The notes: generated by a model not told the origin, from the letters alone. A stretch of DNA of 20,969 nt from Candidatus Galligastranaerophilus gallistercoris (GCA_018710795.1 DVJH01000124.1:1-20969); one strand, 5' to 3'. Counted from the stretch's first letter, positions 1 through 7,745 are shown. Program-made: numbers and translations.

Positions 1-238
1 TTGCTCTGGCAACGGTATTGGGGATATCATGGAATTTCATATCGTAAAAAACTTTTGCACCGTGCTTTTTTATCATATCCGCAGCCATAAGCCCGTAATT
101 TTGCAATTGCAGTCCGATTTTAAAATATCCGACGTAATCTTTCAATTCCAATACAAGTTGTTCTGCTTCTTCAACGGTGTCTACATCCAGCGCCAAAATT
201 ATTCTTTCTCTGGCATTTTGGGGTTTTAAAACTGTCAT
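1..238 (-). CDS. pyrF: Orotidine 5'-phosphate decarboxylase, N-terminal part (cut by window edge)
   Basis: The reverse strand encodes the first 79 residues of OMP decarboxylase, the last enzyme of UMP synthesis (OMP to UMP plus CO2, cytosolic). The start reads MTVLKPQNARERIILALDVD, where the conserved 'LALDVD' beta-strand carries the first active-site Asp. Residues 36-45 read YVGYFKIGLQ, with the substrate-contacting Lys. Residues 65-75 read FYDMKFHDIPN, the family's D-x-K-x-x-D catalytic signature. The frame stays open to base 1, so the C-terminal two thirds lie outside the window. The ATG at 236-238 has the SD-like sequence GAGGGTGG just upstream and a good promoter at 269-297. Identity is seen in the signature motifs; I see no plausible alternative. 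Confidence 0.95.
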   Translation of the reverse strand, partial: MTVLKPQNARERIILALDVDTVEEAEQLVLELKDYVGYFKIGLQLQNYGLMAADMIKKHGAKVFYDMKFHDIPNTVARA

Positions 239-268
239 ATTCCACCCTCTTTATATACATGCCTGCAT

Positions 269-297
269 ATTTTATCACACAAAGACCTATTTTTCAA
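269..297 (-). promoter_or_regulatory. Sigma-70-type promoter for pyrF
   Basis: On the minus strand TTGAAA (297-292) is followed by a 17-nt spacer and TAAAAT (274-269), with an extended -10 TGA directly before it. The predicted start near 262 leaves a leader of about 24 nt that contains the GAGGGTGG ribosome site. This separates pyrF from the terminated transcript upstream. Confidence 0.7.
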
Positions 298-304
298 AGG
301 AATA

Positions 305-464
305 TATTTAAAAAGGAAGCTTCCTTTCAAATAAGCTTCCTTTTTAAAACTATTACACATAAAACAAATGAGCCGACAAAATCATTTGTTCCCTGTTCAA
401 AATTTTATATCGCAACCCCGAATTAAGATAACAGGTGGTTTCATCGACTCACATTATTATAATA
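305..464 (-). ncRNA. Putative structured small RNA of about 160 nt (class unknown)
   Basis: No reading frame fills this stretch, yet on the minus strand it has a TATAAT at 476-471, pairing segments and a strong intrinsic terminator at 345-310. Helix A pairs GTGAGTCGA (452-444) with TCGGCTCAT (376-368). Helix C inside it pairs CCTGTT (435-430) with AACAGG (397-392). Helix B pairs AACAAATGA (390-382) with TCATTTGTT (371-363), with a 10-nt loop. A and B share bases 368-371 and cannot both form, whereas B and C can. Size, a bulged long hairpin and a rearranging 3' helix resemble 6S RNA in general form, but I cannot assign a family from sequence alone. Alternatives are a riboswitch-like attenuated leader or a long 3' UTR of tcdA. 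The ends are estimates. Confidence 0.5.
310..345 (-). terminator. Intrinsic terminator between the small RNA and pyrF
   Basis: GGAAGCTT (315-322) and AAGCTTCC (333-340) are perfect arms flanked by A-run and T-run, giving a 13-bp stem with a 10-nt loop and a terminal T-tract. It is symmetric and could act on either strand. With the gene order here it should end minus-strand transcription coming from tcdA or the small RNA before the pyrF promoter. Confidence 0.8.
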
Positions 465-470
465 ACGTAC

Positions 471-476
471 ATTATA
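471..476 (-). promoter_or_regulatory. -10 box of the putative small RNA
   Basis: TATAAT on the minus strand, a perfect consensus, lies just after the tcdA stop codon. The -35 at the proper distance (TTCCTT, 499-494) is poor, so another sigma factor or an activator may be involved. Confidence 0.4.
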
Positions 477-533
477 CGGCATTTTATCGCCCAAAGGAAT
501 TAGTTCGATAGAATTAGTCAAAGACATCCGTAA

Positions 534-1304
534 TTACTGCGCTTTGGAATTGAATTCCCCGTAAAATACCTGCAGCACACAATTTACGGCAAGAAGCCCC
601 GAAACCGCAGGTACTATTGCATTTGAAGCCGGGGTAAATTTTGTAAATTCAATTATTTCACCGTTATTTTTTTGAATTTTTTCAACATTTTTTATTTTTT
701 GAAGATTTTTGGCATGCTCAAGACTTGCAACTGCCCATATTCCTTTATCGATATTCGCGTATTTTTTTAATTTGGATAAAAGGTTTTTTGTAAAATTATC
801 TTTGTATTGAATTTCAGATATATCGCAAACATAAAGTTTGGAAGCGTCCATTCTGTTTCCCGCGCCGAAAGATGAAATTATATTGATATTATTTTCTTTT
901 GCATATTTTATCAGGGAAATTTTCGGTTTTATCGTATCAATCGCATCAATTATAAAATCCGGTTTTACCGTAAAAATTTCCTTAAAATTTTCTTCATCAA
1001 TAAAGCCGTCATATACAATAAGTTCGATATCGGGGTTTATGTCATAAAGTCTTTTTTTAAAAGCGTCCGTTTTCTTCATGTTGATATTTGAATTCAAGGC
1101 AATCAATTGCCTGTTTATATTTGAAATTGAAACGGTATCAAAATCGGCTATCAGAATTTTATTAATCCCCAGACGGCAAAGAGCTTCCAGAGCATATCCG
1201 CCGACACCGCCAAGCCCGATTATTGCAACGTATTTATTTTTTAAATACAGCTGAAAATCATCGCCCCAGTATAATTTGTTTCTTTGAAAAATTTCATCGT
1301 ACAT
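534..1304 (-). CDS. tcdA: tRNA threonylcarbamoyladenosine dehydratase (ThiF/E1-like fold)
   Basis: This E1-like enzyme uses ATP to cyclise the t6A side chain at position 37 of ANN-decoding tRNAs into ct6A. With the ATG at 1304 it has 256 residues, close to the family's usual 250-270. It opens MYDEIFQRNKLYWGDDFQLY, as TcdA proteins do. The nucleotide-binding loop GLGGVGG is at residues 30-36, DFD at 54-56 and SNINRQ at 61-66, followed by the SFGAGNRMD strand and the C-terminal AVPAVSGLLA-type helix. An in-frame GTG at 1325 is possible, but AAAGGA lies 7 nt before ATG 1304 and the upstream permease ends at 1309, so 1304 is preferred. It is the last gene of the permease operon. Close relatives MoeB and ThiF bear CXXC zinc pairs that are not seen here. 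Confidence 0.9.
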   Translation of the reverse strand: MYDEIFQRNKLYWGDDFQLYLKNKYVAIIGLGGVGGYALEALCRLGINKILIADFDTVSISNINRQLIALNSNINMKKTDAFKKRLYDINPDIELIVYDGFIDEENFKEIFTVKPDFIIDAIDTIKPKISLIKYAKENNINIISSFGAGNRMDASKLYVCDISEIQYKDNFTKNLLSKLKKYANIDKGIWAVASLEHAKNLQKIKNVEKIQKNNGEIIEFTKFTPASNAIVPAVSGLLAVNCVLQVFYGEFNSKAQ

Positions 1305-1308
1305 TAAT

Positions 1309-2148
1309 CTATCCTTTAACGGCACCTTCGCTTGAACCTTTTATAAAATATTTTTGCAAAACAATGAAAAACAAAAGAATCGGTATAATCGATATAATCG
1401 AACCTGCGGCAATAAGTCTGTAATTTGCGCTGAATGCGCCCTGAAGCTCGTTAATCCCGACGGGAAGCGTAAATAAGCTTTGTTTTGTTAATACGATACT
1501 GGGCCATAAAAATTCGCCCCAGCAGCCGACAAACGTAAAAATTGCAAGCAAAGACAGGGAAGGCTTTATCAACGGAAGGAGAATTTTATAAAAAATCTGA
1601 AACGAATTGCACCCGTCAATTAATGCCTGTTCTTCAATTTCTTTCGGTATTACCATAAATGCCTGTCTTAATAAAAATATGCCGAACGCATTGACGCAAA
1701 AAGGCAAGATAAGACCGAGATACCCGTTAAAATCCGAGACGGAATCAATTAAATTTAATTTTAAAATTATTATATATACGGGAAGCATAATTGCCTGAAA
1801 AGGAACGGCAAGCGTAGTTAAAATAAGAAAAAAGACAAAGTTTTTTCCCTTAAAATTCATTCTTGCAAGAGGATACGCGGCAAGCGAAGAAAAAATCAGG
1901 TTTAAAATAACGGTAAAAAAAGCAACAACAAAACTGTTTAAAACATATTTTAAAATCGGGACCAGCTCCAAAACTTTTTTAAAATTATCCAAAGTAGGAT
2001 ATTTCGGAATAAAAACGGGAGGATACAAAAAAATGTTTTCAAGATTTCCCTTAAGCGCCGTTGATGTCAGCCACAAAAAAGGAAGCAGGCAAAAAAGACA
2101 GACCGAAATCAATATAAAATGTATTAAAAATCCTTTTATATGTTTCAT
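1309..2148 (-). CDS. ABC sugar-transporter permease, MalG/UgpE type
   Basis: An integral inner-membrane subunit of a carbohydrate-type ABC importer (CUT1 group), 279 residues, with about six hydrophobic helices. The EAA loop that docks on the ATPase is clear at residues 172-194 (EEQALIDGC...ILLPLI, with the invariant Gly and Leu-Pro). The segment 'FLLRQAF...IPKEIEEQA' just before it is typical of MalG/UgpE proteins. Its ATG overlaps the TGA of the upstream permease as ATGA (2145-2148), implying translational coupling and a heterodimer with that protein. Neither a binding protein nor an ATPase is encoded in the window, so the substrate cannot be named; glycerol-phosphate, maltose-like or other oligosaccharides are all possible. 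Confidence 0.9.
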   Translation of the reverse strand: MKHIKGFLIHFILISVCLFCLLPFLWLTSTALKGNLENIFLYPPVFIPKYPTLDNFKKVLELVPILKYVLNSFVVAFFTVILNLIFSSLAAYPLARMNFKGKNFVFFLILTTLAVPFQAIMLPVYIIILKLNLIDSVSDFNGYLGLILPFCVNAFGIFLLRQAFMVIPKEIEEQALIDGCNSFQIFYKILLPLIKPSLSLLAIFTFVGCWGEFLWPSIVLTKQSLFTLPVGINELQGAFSANYRLIAAGSIISIIPILLFFIVLQKYFIKGSSEGAVKG

Positions 2149-3014
2149 AATCCGTATTTGTCCCTTTCAAAACATACTATGTTTATAACCGAAATTGCCG
2201 TAACAAGAAACAAAAGAACGACACACGCACACGATGCCAAGCCCAAATCCAGACTTTCAAAGGCTTTTTCATATATATAATATACGATTGTTTTTGTCGA
2301 ATTTAAGGGTCCGCCTTTTGTCATAACATATATTTCAACAAAAACCTTAAGGGCAGACATCAGACTTATCGTGCTCACAAGTGCAATAACGGGCATAAGA
2401 TGGGGAATTGTTATTGCAAGATGTTTTTTAAATCCCGAAGCGCCGTCAATTTCTGCGGCTTCGTATAATTCTTTGGGTATTCCCATAAGAGCGGACAAAT
2501 AAATCATCATATAGTATCCGATACCCTTAAATATCGTAACCAGTGCAACCGATATCATTGCAACATCCGGATTATAAAGCCATTCAACGGGTTCAAAATT
2601 AAAAAGACCCAAAAAATAATTTAATAGCCCGTCAGGCTGATAAAGCCATTTAAAAGCTATCGCAACAACAACAATTGAAACAACGACGGGAATATAAATT
2701 ATTAATTTATAAAGATTTTTAAATTTTATTTTCTGATCAATCAAAATTGCAATAAACAGCGGAAATATAACAAGAAAAGGAACGCATAAAACAAGAAAAT
2801 AAAACGTATTAAAAACAGTTTTAATAAAAATCTTTGAAGAAAAGAGTTCTTTATAATTTAAAAGGAAAGAAAATTCGGGATGATAAAAATCTTTTGAATA
2901 ATCAAAAAAGCTCATTATAAGGGTTTGAAAAAAAGGCAGAAAGAAAAATATGCCCAGAAGTAAAAATGCAGGCAAAATAAAAAGATAAGGCGCAATTTTC
3001 AGCTCTTTTAACAT
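2145..3014 (-). CDS. ABC sugar-transporter permease, MalF/UgpA type
   Basis: The partner permease of the CUT1-type importer, 289 residues. It has an N-terminal helix (about residues 7-32), a periplasmic stretch, then five more helices. The EAA loop lies at 184-206 (YEAAEIDGASGF...IPHL). The following 'MTKGGPLNSTKTIVYYIYEKAF' region (about 231-252) is characteristic of UgpA-like permeases. It is the first gene of the minus operon (permease, permease, tcdA). It has no Shine-Dalgarno sequence: TATTAT ends 6 nt before the ATG, so a leaderless mRNA is predicted. The ATPase may be a shared MsmX/MalK-like protein encoded elsewhere, which is common for this family, but that is inference. Confidence 0.9.
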   Translation of the reverse strand: MLKELKIAPYLFILPAFLLLGIFFFLPFFQTLIMSFFDYSKDFYHPEFSFLLNYKELFSSKIFIKTVFNTFYFLVLCVPFLVIFPLFIAILIDQKIKFKNLYKLIIYIPVVVSIVVVAIAFKWLYQPDGLLNYFLGLFNFEPVEWLYNPDVAMISVALVTIFKGIGYYMMIYLSALMGIPKELYEAAEIDGASGFKKHLAITIPHLMPVIALVSTISLMSALKVFVEIYVMTKGGPLNSTKTIVYYIYEKAFESLDLGLASCACVVLLFLVTAISVINIVCFERDKYGL

Positions 3015-3020
3015 AGGCTA

Positions 3021-3049
3021 ATAATAAAATAATTTTAATATTATTTCAA
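3021..3049 (-). promoter_or_regulatory. Promoter of the permease-tcdA operon, predicted leaderless
   Basis: On the minus strand TTGAAA (3049-3044), a 17-nt spacer and TATTAT (3026-3021) form a good sigma-70-type promoter. Only 6 nt separate the -10 from the ATG at 3014, so transcription would start at or next to the start codon. No purine-rich ribosome site is present. Confidence 0.6.
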
Positions 3050-3084
3050 TTTGTTTTATAAAAGGCAAATTATTCCTTTTGTTG

Positions 3085-3090
3085 TAAAAT
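3085..3090 (+). promoter_or_regulatory. -10 box 7 nt before the SpoIID-like gene
   Basis: TAAAAT ends 7 nt before the ATG at 3098 and there is no Shine-Dalgarno sequence between them. The -35 region is weak. The 83-bp gap to the divergent permease operon holds both promoters. Confidence 0.4.
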
Positions 3091-3097
3091 TAGACTT

Positions 3098-4981
3098 ATG
3101 AAATTCAGAGGAAGTTTATTTTTAGTTTTATTTTTAATTTTGTTTATGCCCGCCGCTTTTTGTATTGAAGAAAAAACTACAATAAGGGTCGGGATTTCGG
3201 ACAATAAATTTGCATCTTACGATCATACGGGTGCAACTTTTATACTTCCCGTTAATTCAAGCATTATTGACCTTGAAGACGATAATCAAAGAATTGACGT
3301 CAAAGGCGGCGGGTATGCGGAAGTTAAACTTATAAACGGTTCATTTAACATTAACGTAAATTCAAGTCTTATCGTTAAAAATTCAAAAGGACCCGTTATT
3401 ATAACATCACCCGACAAAATAGGAATTAAGGGTTTATATAGAAAAGGAGAGCCCGCATATTACAAGGGAATGATTGAACTCAGGGCAATAAGCCTTTACA
3501 GGTTTAACATCATAAATATCCTTGATATGCAAAGTTATCTTAAAGGCGTCGTGCCGAATGAAATGCCCGTATCATTCGGAATTGAGGCGCTCAAGGCGCA
3601 AACCGTCGCCGCAAGAAATTATGCAAACAGACCCGTTGATAATCATAAAAACTACGATACATGCGATTCTACCTCATGCCAAGTATATTACGGAGCAAAC
3701 AGCGAACAGGATTTATCAAACAGGGCGGTTGACGAAACTTTGGGAATTTATGCCTTATACGAATTTGAACCTATTTTGGCTCAATATTCTTCAACCGCAT
3801 CGGGTATAACGGAAAGTTACATAAATACGTACGGAAACGGCAAAACGGACAAGCCTTATTTAAAATCCGTCAAAGATAATGACGAAGTTAAATATACAAA
3901 AAATGAAGACGAGATAAAAGAATTTTTTAAAGAAAACATTCCCTCGTTTGATATGAAATCGCCAAGGCACAGGTGGAAAATCGAATTTGACAGATTTGAG
4001 CTTGAAGATGTTTTAGATAAAACTCTAAAGGAACAATCAAAGGCGGGAAATGTCGAGCCTTATTTTAAGAACGATAATGAATTTTACGGACTTGAAGATA
4101 TTAAAGTTATTGAAAGAGGAGATTCATACAAAGCTTTAATCGTAGAGATTAAATCAATATCCGGAGATTATAAAATCAAAAAAGAGCTTCCGATAAGAAG
4201 AACTTTTAAAAAGAATAATACTGCCCTGTATTCCGCTAATTTTTCGGTTGAAAAAGAGTATAAAAAACTTTCAAGAAAAGAATTAAAAGAAATTAAAAAG
4301 AAAAGAAAACTTGAAGAAGAAAAATTAAAAGAAGAAGCGATTTTTAGCGGAAAAGAACCAAAAGAAGAAGATATCACGGTTAAATTAATGCCTGAATTAA
4401 AAAACTCCGAAATCGTAAACGGAAGAAAAAGGGTTTATAAAACAAAACTCGGAAGAAATCTTCCCGACAAATTTATATTCTACGGCGCAGGGTTCGGTCA
4501 TGGCGTCGGAATGAGCCAGTACGGCGCAGGCTTTTTGGCTTCATACGGCGTCAATTATGAAAACATTTTAAAACATTATTATACGGGAATTAATCTGGGA
4601 ACACTTCCGAAAATCGTTTCATATAATAACATAGGGCTGGATTACGTTCAGGAATTTTATTTTGACAAAGAACAAAATCGGGAAGATAAGTTTGAAAACC
4701 CGAACAGAAGCCCTTTAAAAAAAGAGCTGAAAAGAATTTTAAAACAAAACGACAGATTAAAATGTTATCTGGTTATTGAAAATCCTTCAAAAGTTTCAAA
4801 AATAGAATTTTTTATTAACGGATATTATTTCAGCCCCGATACAAAAGGTTTTAATAAAAAGAATTTAAAAACGGATATAACGGATTATCTTGCAGACGGA
4901 AACAATAAAGTTATCTTCAAACCGCTTCATGAAAAAGACAAAAATAAAACATTAAAATTTTATATTGAAATCGGAGAATAA
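3098..4981 (+). CDS. SpoIID/LytB-domain peptidoglycan-acting protein (exported)
   Basis: A 627-residue secreted protein. Residues 1-22 are a signal peptide (basic start, LFLVLFLILF core, AAFC end). The SpoIID domain begins near residue 140; GVVPNEMP at 150-157 holds the Glu (155) matching the catalytic Glu of SpoIID lytic transglycosylases. His183, Cys189 and Cys194 match the zinc ligands described for SpoIID. The domain ends with GFGHGVGMSQYGA (465-477). Between its halves lies a long charged, probably coiled-coil insert (about 380-425), and about 125 residues of unknown beta-rich sequence follow the domain. It is first in an operon with murJ, whose ATG immediately follows its TAA. SpoIID proteins also occur in non-sporulating bacteria as amidase enhancers, so sporulation need not be inferred. 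Confidence 0.88.
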   Translation: MKFRGSLFLVLFLILFMPAAFCIEEKTTIRVGISDNKFASYDHTGATFILPVNSSIIDLEDDNQRIDVKGGGYAEVKLINGSFNINVNSSLIVKNSKGPVIITSPDKIGIKGLYRKGEPAYYKGMIELRAISLYRFNIINILDMQSYLKGVVPNEMPVSFGIEALKAQTVAARNYANRPVDNHKNYDTCDSTSCQVYYGANSEQDLSNRAVDETLGIYALYEFEPILAQYSSTASGITESYINTYGNGKTDKPYLKSVKDNDEVKYTKNEDEIKEFFKENIPSFDMKSPRHRWKIEFDRFELEDVLDKTLKEQSKAGNVEPYFKNDNEFYGLEDIKVIERGDSYKALIVEIKSISGDYKIKKELPIRRTFKKNNTALYSANFSVEKEYKKLSRKELKEIKKKRKLEEEKLKEEAIFSGKEPKEEDITVKLMPELKNSEIVNGRKRVYKTKLGRNLPDKFIFYGAGFGHGVGMSQYGAGFLASYGVNYENILKHYYTGINLGTLPKIVSYNNIGLDYVQEFYFDKEQNREDKFENPNRSPLKKELKRILKQNDRLKCYLVIENPSKVSKIEFFINGYYFSPDTKGFNKKNLKTDITDYLADGNNKVIFKPLHEKDKNKTLKFYIEIGE

Positions 4982-6598
4982 ATGACGGAAGAAAAACAAA
5001 TACAAAGCCAAACAAACGAAGGGCAGGGGCTTTTAAAAGCGGCCTGGTGGATAGCCGTTATTATTCTTTTATCAAAAATTGCGGGTTTTTTAAGAGATGT
5101 TGTTGTTGCAAAATATTACGGTGCAACAATGGTGTCCGATGCTTATTTTTATGCATATCAGATTCCCGCTCTTGTTCTCGTAATTTTGGGCGGCGTCGGC
5201 GGTCCTTTTCACAGCGCAACGGTTGCCGTTTTTTCAAAATTAATAAAAGATTATTCGACAAAACCAGAGCCTTCAATAAAAAAACTTTTCAATACGTTTG
5301 AGACGTTTTCCATTATATTGTTTTCAATTTTTGCCCTTATTTGTTTCTTTTTCCCCGACAGCGTAATGAGAATAATAATACACGGCAACAATACCGAATT
5401 ATTGTATCAATCTTCGGAACTTCTTAAAGTAATGTCGCCCATTATATTAATAGGTGCGATTATAGGGCTTTATTACGGAATTTTGGTTACGTACAAAAGA
5501 TTTTTGCTGCCAAATATTTCGCCTTCCATGCTTTCATTGGGCGTTATTATCGTTCTTCTCGTAACAAAAGGCGACAAAACGGGGTTTTATCTGGCTTTGG
5601 GCACATTATTCGGAGCGTTTCTGCAATTTTTATTGCAGGCCCCGGTGGTAAGAAAAATAGGGTATTCTTTTGCTTTTTCGTTCGATTTTTTTAAAAACAA
5701 AAATTTTAGTGAAATAACAGAGCTTTTATTTCCCGCATTTTTAAGCTCTACCATAGGGCAATTGGGAATTTATGTCGATATGTTCTTTTCTTCACAGTTG
5801 AAAGAAGGGGCATGGACCGCATTCAGCTACGCAAACAGAATTTTTCAATTTCCGGCAGGAATGCTTTTAACGGCAATTCTTGTTCCTTTATTTCCCCTGT
5901 TTTCAAGACTGGTTGCAAAAAATGACATTGAAGGAGTAAGGCACTATTATACAAAGGGCCTGGGGACTCTCATATATTCGGGAACTTTTCTTATGACGGG
6001 TATTTTTGTCGTAAGAACCGATGCAATAAGAGTTGCACTTGAAAGAGGCGCATTTGATTATGATGCAAGCATTCTCGTATCCGATATTTTATTTTTTATA
6101 ACTTTATCCATTATTCCTTATGTGGTAAGAGACAGCGCCACAAGACTTTTTTATTCGTATAAAAATTCAAAAACGCCGTTTTTAATTGCAATCTGCTGCA
6201 TCGGCTTAAAAATTGTTTTAAACTTCCTTCTTGTAAAGCCGATGGGAATAAACGGCATTGCATTGTCCACAACGCTTGTAACCCTTTTTAACGGACTGAT
6301 GCTTACCGTTTTATTAAGAAAACACATAAGTATCGGATATAAAAATCTTATAAAAAATTGCTTTAAAATTTTCCTTACAGGCGCGGTTACTTTTGCCTTG
6401 GGCTATATCGTTTCATTAATTTATTCTCATTTTATTCAATGGAACTTCATAAACGGCATAATCAAACTCATTGTGGTGGGAACATTTATGACAATATGCT
6501 ATTTCGGGCTTTCATATATTTTTAAAATAGAATATTTAAACGAACTGGTTCAAAGATTAAAAGATAAATTAAACAGAGGCAAAAATGTCGAAATATAA
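4982..6598 (+). CDS. murJ: Lipid II flippase MurJ (MviN family)
   Basis: A polytopic inner-membrane protein of 538 residues, the size of MurJ, with a string of hydrophobic segments fitting about 14 helices. It flips lipid-linked peptidoglycan precursor across the membrane. The N-terminus shows the family hallmarks: 'LLSKIAGFLRDVVVAKYYGA' (about 30-49), then 'SDAYFYAYQIP' and the Gly-rich 'GGVGGPFHSATVAVFSKL'. The central cavity helix region FPAGMLLTAILVPLFPLFS is also recognisable. The stop of the SpoIID-like gene abuts its ATG, with GGAG 6-9 nt upstream as ribosome site. The tsaC-like gene overlaps its end by 14 nt. The pairing with a SpoIID-type enzyme joins precursor export with wall remodelling. 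Confidence 0.93.
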   Translation: MTEEKQIQSQTNEGQGLLKAAWWIAVIILLSKIAGFLRDVVVAKYYGATMVSDAYFYAYQIPALVLVILGGVGGPFHSATVAVFSKLIKDYSTKPEPSIKKLFNTFETFSIILFSIFALICFFFPDSVMRIIIHGNNTELLYQSSELLKVMSPIILIGAIIGLYYGILVTYKRFLLPNISPSMLSLGVIIVLLVTKGDKTGFYLALGTLFGAFLQFLLQAPVVRKIGYSFAFSFDFFKNKNFSEITELLFPAFLSSTIGQLGIYVDMFFSSQLKEGAWTAFSYANRIFQFPAGMLLTAILVPLFPLFSRLVAKNDIEGVRHYYTKGLGTLIYSGTFLMTGIFVVRTDAIRVALERGAFDYDASILVSDILFFITLSIIPYVVRDSATRLFYSYKNSKTPFLIAICCIGLKIVLNFLLVKPMGINGIALSTTLVTLFNGLMLTVLLRKHISIGYKNLIKNCFKIFLTGAVTFALGYIVSLIYSHFIQWNFINGIIKLIVVGTFMTICYFGLSYIFKIEYLNELVQRLKDKLNRGKNVEI

Positions 6599-7142
6599 TT
6601 TTGATGAAGTTTTCGGATTTGAAACGGATACAGTCTGGGGAATAGGGTGCCACCCTTTAAGTGAAACTGCTGTTGATAGAATTTACGAATTAAAAGGCAG
6701 GGATAAAGATAAACCTTTAATTTTAATGAGTTCAAAATTTGAATATTTAAAGCCCTATATAAAAACAATTCCCGACTATGCAGCCGGTTTAATTAAAAAA
6801 TATTTCCCCGGAGGTCTTACTTTAATTTTTGAAAAAAGCGAAATTTGCCCTTATTTTATAACTTCAAATAAAGAAACCGTAGGCATCAGAATTCCGAACC
6901 ATAAAGGCTTTCAAAATTTGGCGGACGAGATTGAAGGAAAAGTGCTTGCGACAACATCTCTAAATCTTTCAAATTGTCCGCCCGTTCAAAATTATGATGA
7001 AGCAAAAGAAAAATTTTCAAATACAATTACCCTGATAAAACCCGACGGAAGCTCACCCCCTCCGAGAGGCACGGCTTCAACCGTGGTTTTGTGCACAAAT
7101 GAAACTCCTTTAGTTTTAAGACAGGGAGAAATTTTTATTTAA
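6585..7142 (+). CDS. tsaC: Threonylcarbamoyl-AMP synthase (YrdC/Sua5 domain, short TsaC type)
   Basis: A 185-residue YrdC-domain protein. It makes threonylcarbamoyl-AMP from threonine, bicarbonate and ATP, the first step of t6A37 tRNA modification. Recognisable blocks are 'FETDTVWGIGCHP' (substrate threonine pocket, residues 11-23), 'YELKGRDKDKPLILM' (the K-x-R motif that binds ATP), 'YFPGGLTLIF', 'VGIRIPNH' and 'ATTSLNLS' (the S-x-N region). The Sua5 C-terminal domain is absent, so it is the short form. The ATG at 6585 overlaps murJ by 14 nt and is preceded by AGAGG. The gene ends tail-to-tail with the next, minus-strand gene, overlapping 8 nt. YciO-type paralogues cannot be fully excluded. 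Confidence 0.85.
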   Translation: MSKYNFDEVFGFETDTVWGIGCHPLSETAVDRIYELKGRDKDKPLILMSSKFEYLKPYIKTIPDYAAGLIKKYFPGGLTLIFEKSEICPYFITSNKETVGIRIPNHKGFQNLADEIEGKVLATTSLNLSNCPPVQNYDEAKEKFSNTITLIKPDGSSPPPRGTASTVVLCTNETPLVLRQGEIFI

Positions 7143-7683
7143 TTAAAGCCTGAATTTCTTTAAAACAAGGATTTTTTGACGTTTCAAGCCACATAAAAAG
7201 AACGCTTTCAAGAGTCAGGGTTAAGATGCCAAAATGTCTCAGATTTTTTAGTGCGGCTTCTTTTTCTTTATCGCTTCTTGAAAAAGAAATGTCCGATACC
7301 ACATAAACTTCATATCCTTTTTCTTTAAGCTCAATTGCCGTCTGAAAAACGCAAATATGTGATTCTATGCCGAATAATACCGCCTGTTTTTTATGCTCTT
7401 TAATAAGCGCATTATATATTTCTTCTTCTTTGACAAGACTGAACGCCGTTTTTTCAAAAGGAAGATATTTTTCACCCAGATAAGTTCTTATTTCTTCAAT
7501 CGTTAAACCGAGCCCTCTGGGGTATTGTTCCGTTATAACAAAAGGAATGTTTAAAATGTCTGCGGCTTTTATTATTTTAAGACTTTTGGATGCCGCTTCT
7601 TCCTTATTTGGAGTATCAAGCATATTAACGAGCTTTTCTTGAACATCAATCATTATAAGAACAGAATCATTTTTATTTAACAT
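7135..7683 (-). CDS. Isochorismatase-family cysteine hydrolase (ISOC1/YcaC-like)
   Basis: A 182-residue cytosolic alpha/beta hydrolase of the isochorismatase superfamily. The catalytic triad is visible as Asp13 (MIDVQ), Lys78 (FEKTAFS) and Cys111 (GIESHICVFQTA). The Glu-Ser-His-Ile-Cys loop and the C-terminal 'PCFKEIQALIK' strongly resemble the ISOC1/2-type 'hydrolase' branch rather than true isochorismatases, nicotinamidases or EntB. The substrate is unknown for that branch. The ATG at 7683 lies 62 nt from the divergent secreted-protein gene. An AAGGG sits about 12 nt upstream, which is far for a ribosome site. Its 3' end overlaps tsaC by 8 nt with no terminator between the two. Confidence 0.88.
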   Translation of the reverse strand: MLNKNDSVLIMIDVQEKLVNMLDTPNKEEAASKSLKIIKAADILNIPFVITEQYPRGLGLTIEEIRTYLGEKYLPFEKTAFSLVKEEEIYNALIKEHKKQAVLFGIESHICVFQTAIELKEKGYEVYVVSDISFSRSDKEKEAALKNLRHFGILTLTLESVLFMWLETSKNPCFKEIQALIK

Positions 7684-7722
7684 TGTTTATATTGCCCTTC
7701 TTTACAATTTCCATGCCTTTAT

Positions 7723-7728
7723 ATTATA
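7723..7728 (-). promoter_or_regulatory. -10 box for the isochorismatase-family gene
   Basis: TATAAT on the minus strand would start transcription near 7716 and give a leader of about 32 nt. The -35 falls in the start of the divergent gene and is poor. It sits 3 bp from the -10 of the divergent gene, so the two promoters probably exclude each other. Confidence 0.35.
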
Positions 7729-7731
7729 TGT

Positions 7732-7737
7732 TAAAAT
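7732..7737 (+). promoter_or_regulatory. -10 box 8 nt before the secreted-protein gene
   Basis: TAAAAT ends 8 nt before the ATG at 7746, again without a ribosome site between. A TTTCCA at 7708-7713 (18-nt spacer) is the best -35 and is weak. Confidence 0.35.
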
Positions 7738-7745
7738 CAGATTTG

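Noticed and set aside
29..229. Plus-strand open frame of 66 codons
   Set aside because: It lies antisense to the clear pyrF N-terminus, whose catalytic motifs are on the minus strand.
305..476. Pyrimidine attenuator controlling pyrF
   Set aside because: pyrF has a separate good promoter downstream of the terminator and I find no PyrR-binding-like element; kept only as an alternative.
1304..1325. GTG at 1325 as start of tcdA
   Set aside because: ATG 1304 has a well-spaced AAAGGA and gives the usual TcdA N-terminus; GTG lies inside the permease end without a ribosome site.
3098..4981. Evidence for sporulation
   Set aside because: SpoIID-domain proteins are common in non-sporulating bacteria and no other sporulation gene is in the window.
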